43,863 bases of DNA from Pseudoselenomonas ruminantium (GCA_015058625.1 SVCA01000014.1:1-43863); one strand, 5' to 3'. Positions 32,631 to 40,252 are shown, counted from the first letter of the stretch. A program made the numbers and translations. Notes: generated by a model not told the origin, from the letters alone.

Positions 32631-33106
32631 CATATCAAATAATCTGTATTTTTTTTATTTATTATGGATTTATTGATTCTCCACTGCAATTCCAATATAG
32701 CGTTCCCATGCATGGGCTCGATATAATTTTTCAGTTCATCCTCTATGGCATAGTAAAGGGCTTTCCTATCTTCGTAAGGCAGGAGTGAGCGAATGGCATC
32801 CACCATGCCCATCATTTCATCATGGCACAGGGCACGGCTCCCCAGCAGCACTTTCAAAATTGCCATGACATCCATACCGGTAAAATCCTGCAGGCCACCT
32901 CTCGACAGGTAATAACATTTGTCGTTGCGGTCATAAATAAGTTCGTCCCGAGCGTGCAGCTCCGACAGCACATTGCGAATATCGCTAATATCGCGGTCAA
33001 AAGTACAACTATTGATTTTATACTCCTCGATAACATTTTCCCGATTCAATCGTTCCCGTTGCAGCAGCCTACAAAACAAGTGCACAATGCGCAGCGTTGG
33101 TTTCAT
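32582..33106 (-). pseudogene. Truncated HTH/WYL-type transcriptional regulator
   Basis: 174 codons. The N-terminal winged-helix region (RIVHLFCRLLQRERLNRENVIEEY, FDRDISDIRNVL) and middle resemble DeoR-like WYL regulators. The protein ends just where a WYL domain would begin, and its last about 15 codons (from CFNGRTWF) are antiquated integrase DNA read in a different frame. Full-length relatives are about 300 aa. A deletion fusing this gene to the integrase relic explains both truncations. It has a strong AAAGGAGG site and a 17-bp palindrome upstream. The N-terminal DNA-binding part could still be made. Confidence 0.65.
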
Positions 33107-33156
33107 TCGCTCACACCTCCTTTCTCATAAACTTACCAACATAATACAACATCGCT

Positions 33157-33173
33157 ACGACACCACGTGTCGT
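33157..33173. promoter_or_regulatory. Palindromic operator-like site upstream of the truncated regulator
   Basis: ACGACAC-CAC-GTGTCGT, perfect 7-bp arms, 50 bp upstream of the regulator start. A -10-like TATTAT lies between (minus strand). It is probably the regulator's own operator. Confidence 0.5.
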
Positions 33174-33200
33174 TTTACGATTTAGCATAAAAATTTTTCA

Positions 33201-33235
33201 TAAAAATAAGCCCATCGCTTACTCGGCGATGGGCA
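33201..33235 (-). terminator. Terminator after the first Rpn-family gene
   Basis: GCCCATCGC/GCGATGGGC stem with a 7-nt loop, followed on the minus strand by TTATTTTTAT. Confidence 0.7.
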
Positions 33236-33344
33236 TCAGTGATGTCATAAATCTACTTCATATTTATAGTATGCAATTAATTTTCGGCATATTCACGTGG
33301 CCTGAAAAAAGGCCGCACAGTTTTCTCTGTATGACCTTCTCAGT

Positions 33345-34307
33345 TTACCAGTTATGATTCACAAATTCCACTGCATCGTTCTGTGGCAAAGAATATCTCT
33401 TTATCAGTTGCTGAACAGCTACATCCTTATCAAGATTAAGGTCTCTCACCGTAGCAATAACATTCTGCATTCCTTCCTGTGTAGCTTCAGCACGGCCTTC
33501 TGCATGACCTTCTGCGCGGCCTTGTATACGACCTTCTGCCAGTCCTTCTTTACGACCTTCTTTACGTCCTTCCTTACGTCCTTCCTTACGTCCTTCCTTA
33601 CGTCCTTCCTTACGTCCTTCTTCGCGGCCTTCTTCCAGTCCTATATTACGCATTTCGCGCATTTTCATCTCGTAAGTCATATAGCTCCTCCTCTCCCGTT
33701 CGATAGTCTTTACGTCCTTAATTTCCTGGTCTAACTCCTGAACGAATTCATCATTGCTGATTATTCCATCCACATAGTCCAAGAATGCTTTAACGTCTGG
33801 CGTAACATCATCCATATTTCCCTTGGTGCTGAGGAACACTTTGGTGGAACCATCCGGCATCAGGATATTCTTATCCTCTGTACAATAGTTACGGAATGTA
33901 TAGATGTGTCTCTGTTCATCCAGAATTGCAAAAGGACAGATGAATATGATGTAAGTATCATTCAGCTCATCATATTCAGCTCCCGTGGCCAGCAGGTCAA
34001 CATCAATCATCGACTGGTAGTAACGGGGACGCTTGAACAACGCCGCATCCGTCAGCTTGCGCACCTGCATTTCTACGTTATAGACTGTGTGCTTCTCATC
34101 TTCCACATAGACATCCAGACGAACTCCCTTGCTCTGGTAGGTAGCCGTTATGGTCTTTTCTTCCTCCAGATATTTTATATCGTGAATTTTAATTTTGAGA
34201 ATCTTCTCCAGCATCTTTTTGCAGATGCGCTTACGGCTCATGACCAGCTTGAACATGTAATCGTCCTGTATGGTCAGTTCTTCCCATGGTTTGATTTTAT
34301 ACGCCAT
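33345..34307 (-). CDS. Rpn-family (PD-(D/E)XK) nuclease/transposase-like protein
   Basis: 320 aa, apparently complete. The N-terminal nuclease domain shows DDYMFKLVMSRKRICKKMLE, GVRLDVYVED and YNVEMQVRK: the Asp and the Glu-x-Gln spaced as in recombination-promoting nucleases. Residues about 222-265 are tetrapeptide repeats of the GRKE type, encoded by a 12-bp tandem repeat. The last about 47 residues (EGMQNVIATVRDLNL...EFVNHNW) are shared with the gene at 34927. In the Rpn family such proteins are linked to recombination and, more recently, phage defence; no specific role is claimed here. Promoter TAGACA-18-TATAAT lies at 34361-34332. Confidence 0.8.
   Translation of the reverse strand: MAYKIKPWEELTIQDDYMFKLVMSRKRICKKMLEKILKIKIHDIKYLEEEKTITATYQSKGVRLDVYVEDEKHTVYNVEMQVRKLTDAALFKRPRYYQSMIDVDLLATGAEYDELNDTYIIFICPFAILDEQRHIYTFRNYCTEDKNILMPDGSTKVFLSTKGNMDDVTPDVKAFLDYVDGIISNDEFVQELDQEIKDVKTIERERRSYMTYEMKMREMRNIGLEEGREEGRKEGRKEGRKEGRKEGRKEGRKEGLAEGRIQGRAEGHAEGRAEATQEGMQNVIATVRDLNLDKDVAVQQLIKRYSLPQNDAVEFVNHNW
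33564..33611. repeat. 12-bp tandem repeat inside the Rpn-family gene
   Basis: Four exact copies of ACGTCCTTCCTT (plus strand) flanked by imperfect copies, encoding the four-residue repeat KEGR. Unit length is a multiple of three, so copy number can change without a frameshift. Confidence 0.85.
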
Positions 34308-34331
34308 AATACTCGCCCTTTCTTTATCTTC

Positions 34332-34361
34332 ATTATACAGCAGACAAAGTTCTAGTGTCTA
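34332..34361 (-). promoter_or_regulatory. Promoter of the first Rpn-family gene
   Basis: TAGACA (34361-34356), 18-nt spacer, TATAAT (34337-34332). Identical hexamers and spacing occur upstream of the second Rpn-family gene. Confidence 0.65.
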
Positions 34362-34381
34362 TAAGGTTTTCATCCCAGTAA

Positions 34382-34534
34382 GGGGCATTCTTAATCAAAG
34401 TAAAGCTTGCAGGAACTCACAGCAACGCCCTTGGAGCCTTTAAGGACGCAGAAGGCCGTCCTTGGTGGATACCGGAATCCTGCATCAAAGATTATGTTGC
34501 CTCACGTATGAGCAACGCTACTTCTTTGAAGTGA
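34382..34534 (+). pseudogene. Start-less fragment resembling an excisionase-type protein
   Basis: An open frame without a usable start codon ends in GAFKDAEGRPWWIPESCIKDYVASR, resembling the C-terminal part of small HTH_17/excisionase proteins (compare RIGRIWKIPKESVKQYIKE in the next gene). It is probably a relic of element modules. Weakly supported. Confidence 0.35.
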
Positions 34535-34618
34535 TACTGTTTTCCCCAGTCATTTTATTGATTGTCGCTACTTCGATAATCATGGTCTTATCGTACAAAA
34601 ATCAGGAGGCAGAAAATC

Positions 34619-34804
34619 GTGGAAAACACCAGCGAATCCCTAGTAACCGTAGAAGAGCTCTGCGAGGAGCTGATGATAGGTCGTAATGCTGCATACAGCT
34701 TGCTAGCCACAAATAAGATAAAAGGCTTTCGCATCGGCAGGATTTGGAAAATCCCCAAAGAAAGCGTAAAGCAGTATATCAAGGAACAAAGCTACATTAA
34801 TTAA
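34619..34804 (+). CDS. Excisionase-family (HTH_17) DNA-binding protein
   Basis: 61 aa, GTG start with AGGAGG 9 nt upstream. The sequence follows the excisionase/MerR-like helix-turn-helix plan: VTVEELCEELMIGRNAAYSLL, then IKGFRIGRIWKIPKESVKQYI (wing and C-terminal helix). In integrative elements such proteins set the direction of recombination or control transcription. It is the only intact gene here expected to partner the ruined integrase. Confidence 0.82.
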   Translation: MENTSESLVTVEELCEELMIGRNAAYSLLATNKIKGFRIGRIWKIPKESVKQYIKEQSYIN

Positions 34805-34856
34805 GAGTAATTATCCATACAACTTACCATTCTGACAATCACTTGTCCCACATTCC

Positions 34857-34889
34857 AAAAAGGGAAGAGCCGATTTTTAGGCTCTTCCC
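34857..34889 (-). terminator. Terminator after the second Rpn-family gene
   Basis: Perfect 10-bp stem GGGAAGAGCC/GGCTCTTCCC with an 8-nt loop, followed on the minus strand by T5. It can also serve the excisionase-like gene from the other side. Confidence 0.8.
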
Positions 34890-34926
34890 TTAGATACATC
34901 CAATATAAGCTATGATTTGCTATGAA

Positions 34927-35931
34927 TTACCAATTATGGTCTACGAATTCTAACGCTGTCTCCTGAGACAACGAGTATCTCTTGGCTAACTGCTGCATAG
35001 CTACTTCTTTGCCAAGGTTAAGGTCTTTCACAGTAGCTATAACATTTCGCATACCTTCATGCGTTGCCTCATCACGTCCCTGACTCCGACCAACATCTAT
35101 ACCTTCATTACGAGCATCTGTTACCATATCATCTATTGCTTTGCACACGTCAATCCGCTCCTCTCCTACAGGAAAGTTGAAATCTTGTCCAGAACATACA
35201 CTTATCGTCTGTGCTGCTAAACGGTCTAATGATTTATATTCCTGATTATTGTTCACCAGATTGGCCAACTCTGTCTTGTCTTTGGAATGCTTGATGAACT
35301 TCAACACGGCCTTAATATCTGATCTGAATACATCCAACTGCTGATCTGTCATCTGCGCTGGCGAAATCAAATTCATCTTATAGTCGGTTGCATACTTCAA
35401 AATGCTTTCGTCCAAACCTTCAGGATACATTTCCCTAAGCGTTACAGGCGCATCCCATTCATCAGCGCCCCAGTACACCACTAAGGTGATTACAGGCAAC
35501 ACCTTATCGTCACGATGAAAACCTGACAAGAACTCTGCATTATCATTTCCATGATTATGCGCTGCCTTATGAGATTTAGCCGTAGCGGCAACCTGTTCAG
35601 TCAACGTCATCGCATCGTAAAGCATATTTCTAATAGGCATAGCCGTATGGACTTCTGTCTGGTTTTCTACGCCCAATATACAGTAAGCCGCTTTGCCATC
35701 CGTTTTTAACGCCAGCTTCAGTATATCTCTTACTTTTTGTTCAGGAAGTGATGCACCATCTGAGCCATAAGGCAGGACAATGCTGGTGGTATCCATATCC
35801 CGAAGGTTCTCCGGGCGAAGCTTCCCCTCACCACCAAAGCAGAATCCATTGAAAAGGTCTGCAAAGCGGTCAGGCTGTTTCATATATTCTTTTGTTATGG
35901 AATCCCTGTCGCTCAAGTCTTCACACCTCAT
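34927..35931 (-). CDS. Second Rpn-family nuclease-like protein sharing the C-terminal module
   Basis: 334 aa. The N-terminal part (DRFADLFNGFCFGGE, YCILGVENQTEVHTAMPIRN, LPVITLVVYWG) follows a distinct branch of Rpn/transposase-like proteins with the Glu-x-Gln core (VENQTE). It is not closely similar to the N-terminal part of the 33345 gene. The last about 47 residues (EGMRNVIATVKDLNL...EFVDHNW) are nearly the same. ATG at 35931 has AGGT upstream; a TTG at 35916 with GAGGTG 7 nt upstream (MSDRDSITKEYM) is a good alternative start. Confidence 0.75.
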   Translation of the reverse strand: MRCEDLSDRDSITKEYMKQPDRFADLFNGFCFGGEGKLRPENLRDMDTTSIVLPYGSDGASLPEQKVRDILKLALKTDGKAAYCILGVENQTEVHTAMPIRNMLYDAMTLTEQVAATAKSHKAAHNHGNDNAEFLSGFHRDDKVLPVITLVVYWGADEWDAPVTLREMYPEGLDESILKYATDYKMNLISPAQMTDQQLDVFRSDIKAVLKFIKHSKDKTELANLVNNNQEYKSLDRLAAQTISVCSGQDFNFPVGEERIDVCKAIDDMVTDARNEGIDVGRSQGRDEATHEGMRNVIATVKDLNLGKEVAMQQLAKRYSLSQETALEFVDHNW

Positions 35932-35959
35932 TTTCTACCTGATACATCTTTCTACGCCC

Positions 35960-35989
35960 ATTATAACGCAGATAAAACAAAAATGTCTA
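35960..35989 (-). promoter_or_regulatory. Promoter of the second Rpn-family gene
   Basis: TAGACA (35989-35984), 18-nt spacer, TATAAT (35965-35960), the same design as at 34332-34361. Confidence 0.65.
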
Positions 35990-36122
35990 TACCCTTCCAT
36001 TCCCGCTAGCAGTCACCTGCCTAATACAAACTGCATAAAAATCCATCCAATCGCATTCCATGAATCTGGACAAAATCCCTATATCAGAATCAATTTAGTG
36101 GGGCATCAGGTGGGGCATTAGC

Positions 36123-36166
36123 AAAAAAAATAGCTGATTTTCATGGAAAACATGGAAATCAGCTAT
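36123..36166 (-). terminator. Terminator-like hairpin near the right island border
   Basis: 16-bp arms with one mismatch (ATAGCTGATTT... at 36130-36145, 36151-36166) and a 5-nt loop, followed on the minus strand by T8. Confidence 0.7.
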
Positions 36167-36228
36167 CCGTGAAGCCTTGATTTTAAGGGCTGGACAAATT
36201 TAATGAATGTAATAAAATTAACGTATAA

Positions 36229-36317
36229 GCCTTCTAAGCCATGGGTCGGGGGTTCGAATCTCTCCTGACGCACCAGGAAATTCATGGGTTCCAGCGTTTT
36301 ACTGGAACCTTTTTTGT
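36229..36317 (+). repeat. Right copy of the attachment-site repeat (partial tRNA-Arg)
   Basis: Carries the anticodon loop, T arm, acceptor 3' strand, CCA and terminator of tRNA-Arg but no 5' half, so it cannot encode a tRNA. It differs from 32163-32251 at 6 of 89 positions, so it is an old duplication or came with a related element. Confidence 0.85.
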
Positions 36318-36318
36318 A

Positions 36319-36385
36319 CATGGCTATAAGTGTCCATAGTGACTATGGCCCAGCCGTTACTGCACGATTTTAGGGTTGAGGCTGC
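36319..36385 (-). pseudogene. Second integrase C-terminal relic
   Basis: Matches the stretch of the first relic that encodes KIVQKRLGHSSIKVTMDTYSH, but an 11-bp deletion removes codons within the GHSS region and shifts the frame. It lies directly after the second attachment repeat, in the same relative position and orientation as the first relic. Confidence 0.7.
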
Positions 36386-36412
36386 GTTAGTGACAACCTC
36401 AGAACTTTAGAC

Positions 36413-36465
36413 AAAAAGACCTCCCATTTGAACGAGACTGCCATCTACGTTCGGGAGGTCTTTTT
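36413..36465. terminator. Bidirectional terminator-like hairpin
   Basis: AAAAAGACCTCCC/GGGAGGTCTTTTT, with an inner GAACG/CGTTC stem, giving T5 on either strand. It separates the island border from the 36592 gene. Confidence 0.65.
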
Positions 36466-36591
36466 GATGTACTACTAATGTTCTTTTCTACTGAAGTTAT
36501 AACTCCGTTACTCAGCAGAAGTCAAGCTATTTGCTTTACTCCTTAACAGCTTTCGATATGTTTTTCCTTGTCGCAAACGATGTGTCCACGC

Positions 36592-36840
36592 TTAGTAAAT
36601 GGACACATCATACACCGTCACCGTAAATGTATCTTCTTCACGGTGCAGTCTGAGGACAATACTTACGCCCTCATTCCCAGTATACAGTGTCGCATCTTTT
36701 TTACATTCTAAAACTTCCGGATAATTCGCCATCCATTCAAGAACTTCACTCAAGCTCAAGTAAGGACGGATTTTCTCCAACAGGTTGTTTTTAAGGATAA
36801 ACTCCAGGCAATCAGCGTCAAAATTCATTTGGATGTTCAT
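36592..36840 (-). CDS. Small protein of unknown function, paralogue of 37978-38244
   Basis: 82 aa from the ATG at 36840, which follows AAAGGGG; a longer frame exists upstream but is leader. It begins MNIQMNFDADCLEFILKNNL and ends in beta-strand-like repeats (VSIVLRLHREEDTFTVTVYD). The protein at 37978 shares MNI..FD...L.FILKNNL, PSEVL or LSEVL, PEV and a closing ITIYD/VTVYD. Acidic, soluble, no signal peptide. No known family was recognised. It has its own strong promoter at 36987-36959. Confidence 0.72.
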   Translation of the reverse strand: MNIQMNFDADCLEFILKNNLLEKIRPYLSLSEVLEWMANYPEVLECKKDATLYTGNEGVSIVLRLHREEDTFTVTVYDVSIY

Positions 36841-36958
36841 AAAAAATACCCCTTTCCACAAAAAACACTCAGGCTGGCATACAGGCAGACTTCCCCCCTG
36901 CCTATATACCAATCCTAGTGTCCTTATCCATGTGAAAAGAGGTTTTATCTTGATAAGA

Positions 36959-36987
36959 ATTATACCGCCTTTAGATTCGCTTGTCCA
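36959..36987 (-). promoter_or_regulatory. Promoter of the 36592 gene
   Basis: TGGACA (36987-36982), 17-nt spacer, TATAAT (36964-36959). A leader of about 110 nt follows, with a GGCAG/CTGCC hairpin. Confidence 0.65.
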
Positions 36988-37006
36988 GATAATCCTTACC
37001 CATTAT

Positions 37007-37744
37007 TCAAACAGCCGACTGATAAATTTCACCACTCAGTAAATCGGCACAGGAAATTCTCCCCAGCCCCAAAGGACTGGTAGAATCCAAATAACTGCCC
37101 GTATCCATAAGTACAAGCCTGCCATTTTGCAGCCACTGGGGCTTAGCTTCATATCCTAATGCCTGCACAGGTGTATGTCCCAACACAATAATCTGCTCCC
37201 CACAATGGAGCTCCGGCCTTTCTGCTAAAGTTCTTCTCCACAACAAATCAACATCATCCTGCTCGGCGAGCGGCAAGTCAGGATTACAATTCGCATGCAT
37301 AAACCAGTACGTCTGGTCATTCACCACCACCTCTGTGCAAAGCGGCAATTTCGCGATTAGCCTTAGCCAGTTAGATATTAACTCATCTTTTCTACCTGTT
37401 TTCCGGATTTCTTCATAAGTAATCTGACCGCCATTTACCAGCCACCTTGCCAGGGACGAATTAAGCGAAAAGGCATTATGACCGTCACTGCGTTGGACCT
37501 CTAAAAATGCATCATAAAACATCTGTTCATGATTGCCGCGCAAAAATACCATGTTTTTCTGCCCATAATGCTCCATCACCCATTCCATAACAGGAACAGG
37601 GGCATCTCCGCGGTCAAGATAATCTCCCAAAAACACAATTAAATCTTTCTCAGGATTAAAACCGACCTTATCATATACAGACTTGAATCTTTCCCATTTC
37701 CCATGAATATCGCCAATAACCAACAACCGATCATATTTATCCAT
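37007..37744 (-). CDS. Metallophosphoesterase (PPP-type Ser/Thr phosphatase or diadenosine tetraphosphatase-like)
   Basis: 245 aa from the ATG at 37744, which has GGGGGAG upstream; a longer frame to 37774 lacks a ribosome binding site. The calcineurin-like motifs are complete: GDIHG (D12, H14), GDYLDRG (D41), RGNHE (N71, H72), and later MHANC and GHTPV. The pattern suits small lambda-phosphatase or PrpE/ApaH-like enzymes acting on phosphoproteins or dinucleotides; the substrate cannot be fixed. It is divergent from the 37978 gene, with a palindromic box between them. Confidence 0.88.
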   Translation of the reverse strand: MDKYDRLLVIGDIHGKWERFKSVYDKVGFNPEKDLIVFLGDYLDRGDAPVPVMEWVMEHYGQKNMVFLRGNHEQMFYDAFLEVQRSDGHNAFSLNSSLARWLVNGGQITYEEIRKTGRKDELISNWLRLIAKLPLCTEVVVNDQTYWFMHANCNPDLPLAEQDDVDLLWRRTLAERPELHCGEQIIVLGHTPVQALGYEAKPQWLQNGRLVLMDTGSYLDSTSPLGLGRISCADLLSGEIYQSAV

Positions 37745-37810
37745 ACTACAACATCTCCCCCATATTTCTTCCATCTTATGTACATTCTCTCCCTTAACAT
37801 TTTTTCAAAA

Positions 37811-37829
37811 AGTATCCTGCCAGGCTACC
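37811..37829 (+). promoter_or_regulatory. 19-bp palindromic box A
   Basis: AGTATCCTGCCAGGCTACC, fitting GGTnnCCTGnCAGGnnACC except for the first base. It lies 19 nt upstream of a consensus TATAAT (37849-37854) serving the 37978 gene; no -35 consensus is present. It could also influence the divergent phosphatase gene. Confidence 0.6.
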
Positions 37830-37848
37830 TCTCCCCCACGCTATATGT

Positions 37849-37854
37849 TATAAT
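37849..37854 (+). promoter_or_regulatory. -10 box for the 37978 gene
   Basis: TATAAT about 124 bp upstream of the ATG, leaving a long leader that resembles the leader of the 36592 gene near its 3' end. Confidence 0.55.
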
Positions 37855-37977
37855 ATACCCATCACTTGAAGACCCCCCCTTTTGAAAATAGGCATTTGTT
37901 CAGTAAATAGCAGGCTACTGCCAGTCTGTCTATTTGCAGGACGATATATTTGTCTGTTTTTGAAAGGGGATTTTTTT

Positions 37978-38244
37978 ATGAACATTGAAATAGTATTTGA
38001 TGAAGCAGTTTTGAAATTCATCTTGAAGAACAACCTGATTGATAAGTGCAGGTCGCTTATCAGTCCCTCGGAAGTGCTGCCGAGCCTTATCGAAGACCCG
38101 GAGGTGATGGCTGAGCTGGAGAAGGGAGAGCCTTGCTTTCTCTGGTCCTGCTCCAGCGAAGTCGGCTTAGGCGTAACTTTTAAAATTCACAAAAACGATG
38201 ATACTTACCGCATAACCATTTACGATTTGGTTCCTCTCGATTGA
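37978..38244 (+). CDS. Small protein of unknown function, paralogue of 36592-36840
   Basis: 88 aa starting MNIEIVFDEAVLKFILKNNL, with GAAAGGGG upstream. The upstream in-frame extension to 37882 is leader. The closing segment GLGVTFKIHKNDDTYRITIYD matches its paralogue. Leader similarity (AGTCTG.CT...TTTTTG..AAAGGGG) shows that the duplication included 5' regulatory DNA. Function unknown; an immunity or adaptor role would be a guess. Confidence 0.72.
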   Translation: MNIEIVFDEAVLKFILKNNLIDKCRSLISPSEVLPSLIEDPEVMAELEKGEPCFLWSCSSEVGLGVTFKIHKNDDTYRITIYDLVPLD

Positions 38245-38261
38245 TAAGTTTTGGAAATATA

Positions 38262-38301
38262 GGCCGGTTCCTGTATGAATATATAGGAGCCGGCTTTATT
38301 T
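38262..38301 (+). terminator. Terminator after the 37978 gene
   Basis: GCCGGTTCCT/AGGAGCCGGC stem with one weak step, followed by TTTATTTT. It overlaps the end of the convergent 38296 gene. Confidence 0.65.
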
Positions 38302-38478
38302 TGTACTCTCATCGATTCGTAGAAACGGAGGTGGGCTCATATTTACGATTATCCCCAATCCTGCTAACCTCTTTTGCTCTTCAGTCAAATTGGTATTACT
38401 GACTTTCGCTTCACTAACCGCATTACCAGATTTCTTTTTATACTTGCTATACTTAGTATGTTTTTTCCTTATAGCCAT
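38296..38478 (-). CDS. Small basic protein of unknown function
   Basis: 60 aa with a Lys-rich N-terminus (MAIRKKHTKYSKYKKKS) and a C-terminal half with TEEQKRLAGLGIIVNMSPPPF. A clean GGAGGG lies 6 nt before the ATG, and it follows the HAD gene by 29 bp, so it is likely a real co-transcribed gene. No family recognised. Confidence 0.6.
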   Translation of the reverse strand: MAIRKKHTKYSKYKKKSGNAVSEAKVSNTNLTEEQKRLAGLGIIVNMSPPPFLRIDESTK

Positions 38479-38507
38479 GACCAGCCCTCCTCTTCCTACC
38501 TGTAATA

Positions 38508-38960
38508 CTACGCGTTCAACATCTTAATACACTTAATTGTCTCCTTCTCTTGCAAGCCAACATTTGTATCCGTCTGTACCAAATTTTTCTCTGCAAACTC
38601 TGCCATATTGGCCTCATCATCCAGAATAACAAATCTTTCCACAATATACTCCGTATCATTCAGCCATTTACGAATTTCATCGCCACGACACGCTCTGGAC
38701 AGTTCCGGCGTGCAATCCATAAGCTCCAGCCCATATTCCTTAAACCGCGCCAGTAGATTTTTACTTGCAGGAGTAAAACCTATACGCCATGAGGATGACA
38801 GAACTATTTTAGCACCTGTTTCCTTTACGATATACTGCAAAAGTTTCAAATGCGAATCTGTCTTCAATCTTATCGAATAGCCATCCTGCGCAGAATTCAA
38901 CACACCATCCACGTCCAAGAATATCACTTTCAACTGTGGCCACCTCCTGCTATCACTCAT
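38508..38960 (-). CDS. HAD-like phosphatase domain protein
   Basis: 150 aa, single domain. It shows motif I FLDVDGVLN (nucleophile D16, D18), motif II region VLSSSWR (about 53-59), the RGDEIRKWL segment and motif IV VILDDE (D114, D115). The pattern resembles the HAD domain found in Swiss-army-knife RNA repair proteins and related stand-alone phosphatases. Its start overlaps the stop of the Sel1-like gene by 8 bp, so the two are translationally coupled and probably functionally linked. Confidence 0.82.
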   Translation of the reverse strand: MSDSRRWPQLKVIFLDVDGVLNSAQDGYSIRLKTDSHLKLLQYIVKETGAKIVLSSSWRIGFTPASKNLLARFKEYGLELMDCTPELSRACRGDEIRKWLNDTEYIVERFVILDDEANMAEFAEKNLVQTDTNVGLQEKETIKCIKMLNA

Positions 38961-40149
38961 TAAGCACTTCTACTAACGTATCCACGACTTCTTTTCTCAA
39001 ATCTCCGTTTCTTAAACACATCTCTCCATATTCTAATGCATATATTGACTCCTTCGACTTTGCAGCTTTCTTATAGTTATTATAGGCTTCCTGCCGTCTT
39101 TCGCCCCAGCGCCCATAACCGTAATAACAAATATTACCTTTGGTAAAAGCAGCCCAGCCGTCACCGGATTCTATAGCCTGATTAAGCCATCTAATCACAT
39201 TCTTAAGCTTAACGTCCTTATTCTTTTTGGCCGACACTGCAAAAGTACCGTCTATATATTCACGCCCCAACTGCCCCAGCATTTCCAAACCGCTATCCTG
39301 TACCGCCTTATCCAGCCAAACCTTGTATCTTTTTGTCAAGTCACCAGCCAATGTTTCCTTGGCCATCTGCAAATACACGCGTACCTTTTCTCTGTCACGG
39401 TCGCAAAGACGTCCTGTTTCATATGCTTCTGCCAAAAAGAACATTGCCTCCACATCACCAGCAGATGCTAACTGCTCTTTTCCATTGATAATTTCCGCAA
39501 AATGTCGAACCTGCTCTATTTTCTTATTTAACAATTTACACTGCTCCCGATAATAATCACACATTCGTTCTATTCTTTTTGCCGTGATATCTATAGGTCC
39601 TGATTCCTGTAAAAAATAATCAAAGATTTCATCGCTGTTCCACGGATAATTATTCTGTCTTTGTTTCTCTTCCCATTCTGGCAGTTTCTTATCAATTTCT
39701 TTGATTCCCTGCTCCGTACAACCTGCCAACACCAAAGCCGCCTCACGTTCTACTAAGTGGATTTTTTTAGCTCGTCCTAACATCTCTTCATCCAAATTGT
39801 ATTCCTTACGAATATCCGCAAATTTTTGCATGCATTGACTTAGGAACCTTGCTTCATCAAACTCTATACTTTTTTTGTTATAGAGCCATTCCACTATACT
39901 CCTTACTATTCTTTTTGCCCCTGTTCCTTCCGCACATATCTTCAGTTTTGTTCCTTGTTCCCATTCCAATTCTGTTATCGATTTAGGATTTTTACGATTT
40001 CTAAGACCACGATATACATAGGCTGTTGTCCAAGCACAATTATCCTCACAGATAACTTCCGGCCTGCGTTCATCCACCACTACATCATATTTTTTCAACC
40101 GGTAGGCTCTATTGACTTTATACAAACACTTTTTTTCCAAGGTTCCCAT
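38953..40149 (-). CDS. Sel1/TPR-like repeat protein with HPr-like N-terminal segment
   Basis: 398 aa. Residues about 97-380 align with the protein at 41733: FDEARFLSQCMQKFADIRK, GKEQLASAGDVEAMFFLAEAYETGRLCD, GDGWAAFTKGNICYYGYG. These are Sel1-type alpha-helical repeats used as scaffolds. Residues about 54-92 (PKSITELEWEQGTKLKICAEG...VRSIVEWL) resemble the second half of an HPr domain, which in the paralogue lies at the C-terminus. Cytoplasmic, no signal peptide. It is first of a three-gene unit with the HAD-like protein and the small basic protein. Function unknown. Confidence 0.7.
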   Translation of the reverse strand: MGTLEKKCLYKVNRAYRLKKYDVVVDERRPEVICEDNCAWTTAYVYRGLRNRKNPKSITELEWEQGTKLKICAEGTGAKRIVRSIVEWLYNKKSIEFDEARFLSQCMQKFADIRKEYNLDEEMLGRAKKIHLVEREAALVLAGCTEQGIKEIDKKLPEWEEKQRQNNYPWNSDEIFDYFLQESGPIDITAKRIERMCDYYREQCKLLNKKIEQVRHFAEIINGKEQLASAGDVEAMFFLAEAYETGRLCDRDREKVRVYLQMAKETLAGDLTKRYKVWLDKAVQDSGLEMLGQLGREYIDGTFAVSAKKNKDVKLKNVIRWLNQAIESGDGWAAFTKGNICYYGYGRWGERRQEAYNNYKKAAKSKESIYALEYGEMCLRNGDLRKEVVDTLVEVLNE

Positions 40150-40252
40150 CCCCCTTATCGTTCATGCACCTAATTAGCCTTCTCCATTATTCATTCACTA
40201 AGATTCCCATAAATATCTTTATTCCCCAATCAAAATAGGCAATATTGGCAAC

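Larger units (their letters stand above)
35990..36591. other. Gene-free stretch with island border, recombinase relic and hairpins
   Basis: Contains a terminator hairpin (36130-36166), the right attachment repeat (36229-36317), a second integrase relic (36319-36385) and a long bidirectional hairpin (36413-36465). No intact coding gene is visible. Confidence 0.7.

Noticed and set aside
34462..34686. 74-codon plus-strand frame with a hydrophobic stretch
   Set aside because: Overlaps the excisionase-like gene in another frame and has no ribosome binding site. The hydrophobic run is probably accidental.
36229..36317. Second functional tRNA-Arg gene
   Set aside because: Only the 3' part from the anticodon loop onward is present; the 5' acceptor strand and D arm are missing.
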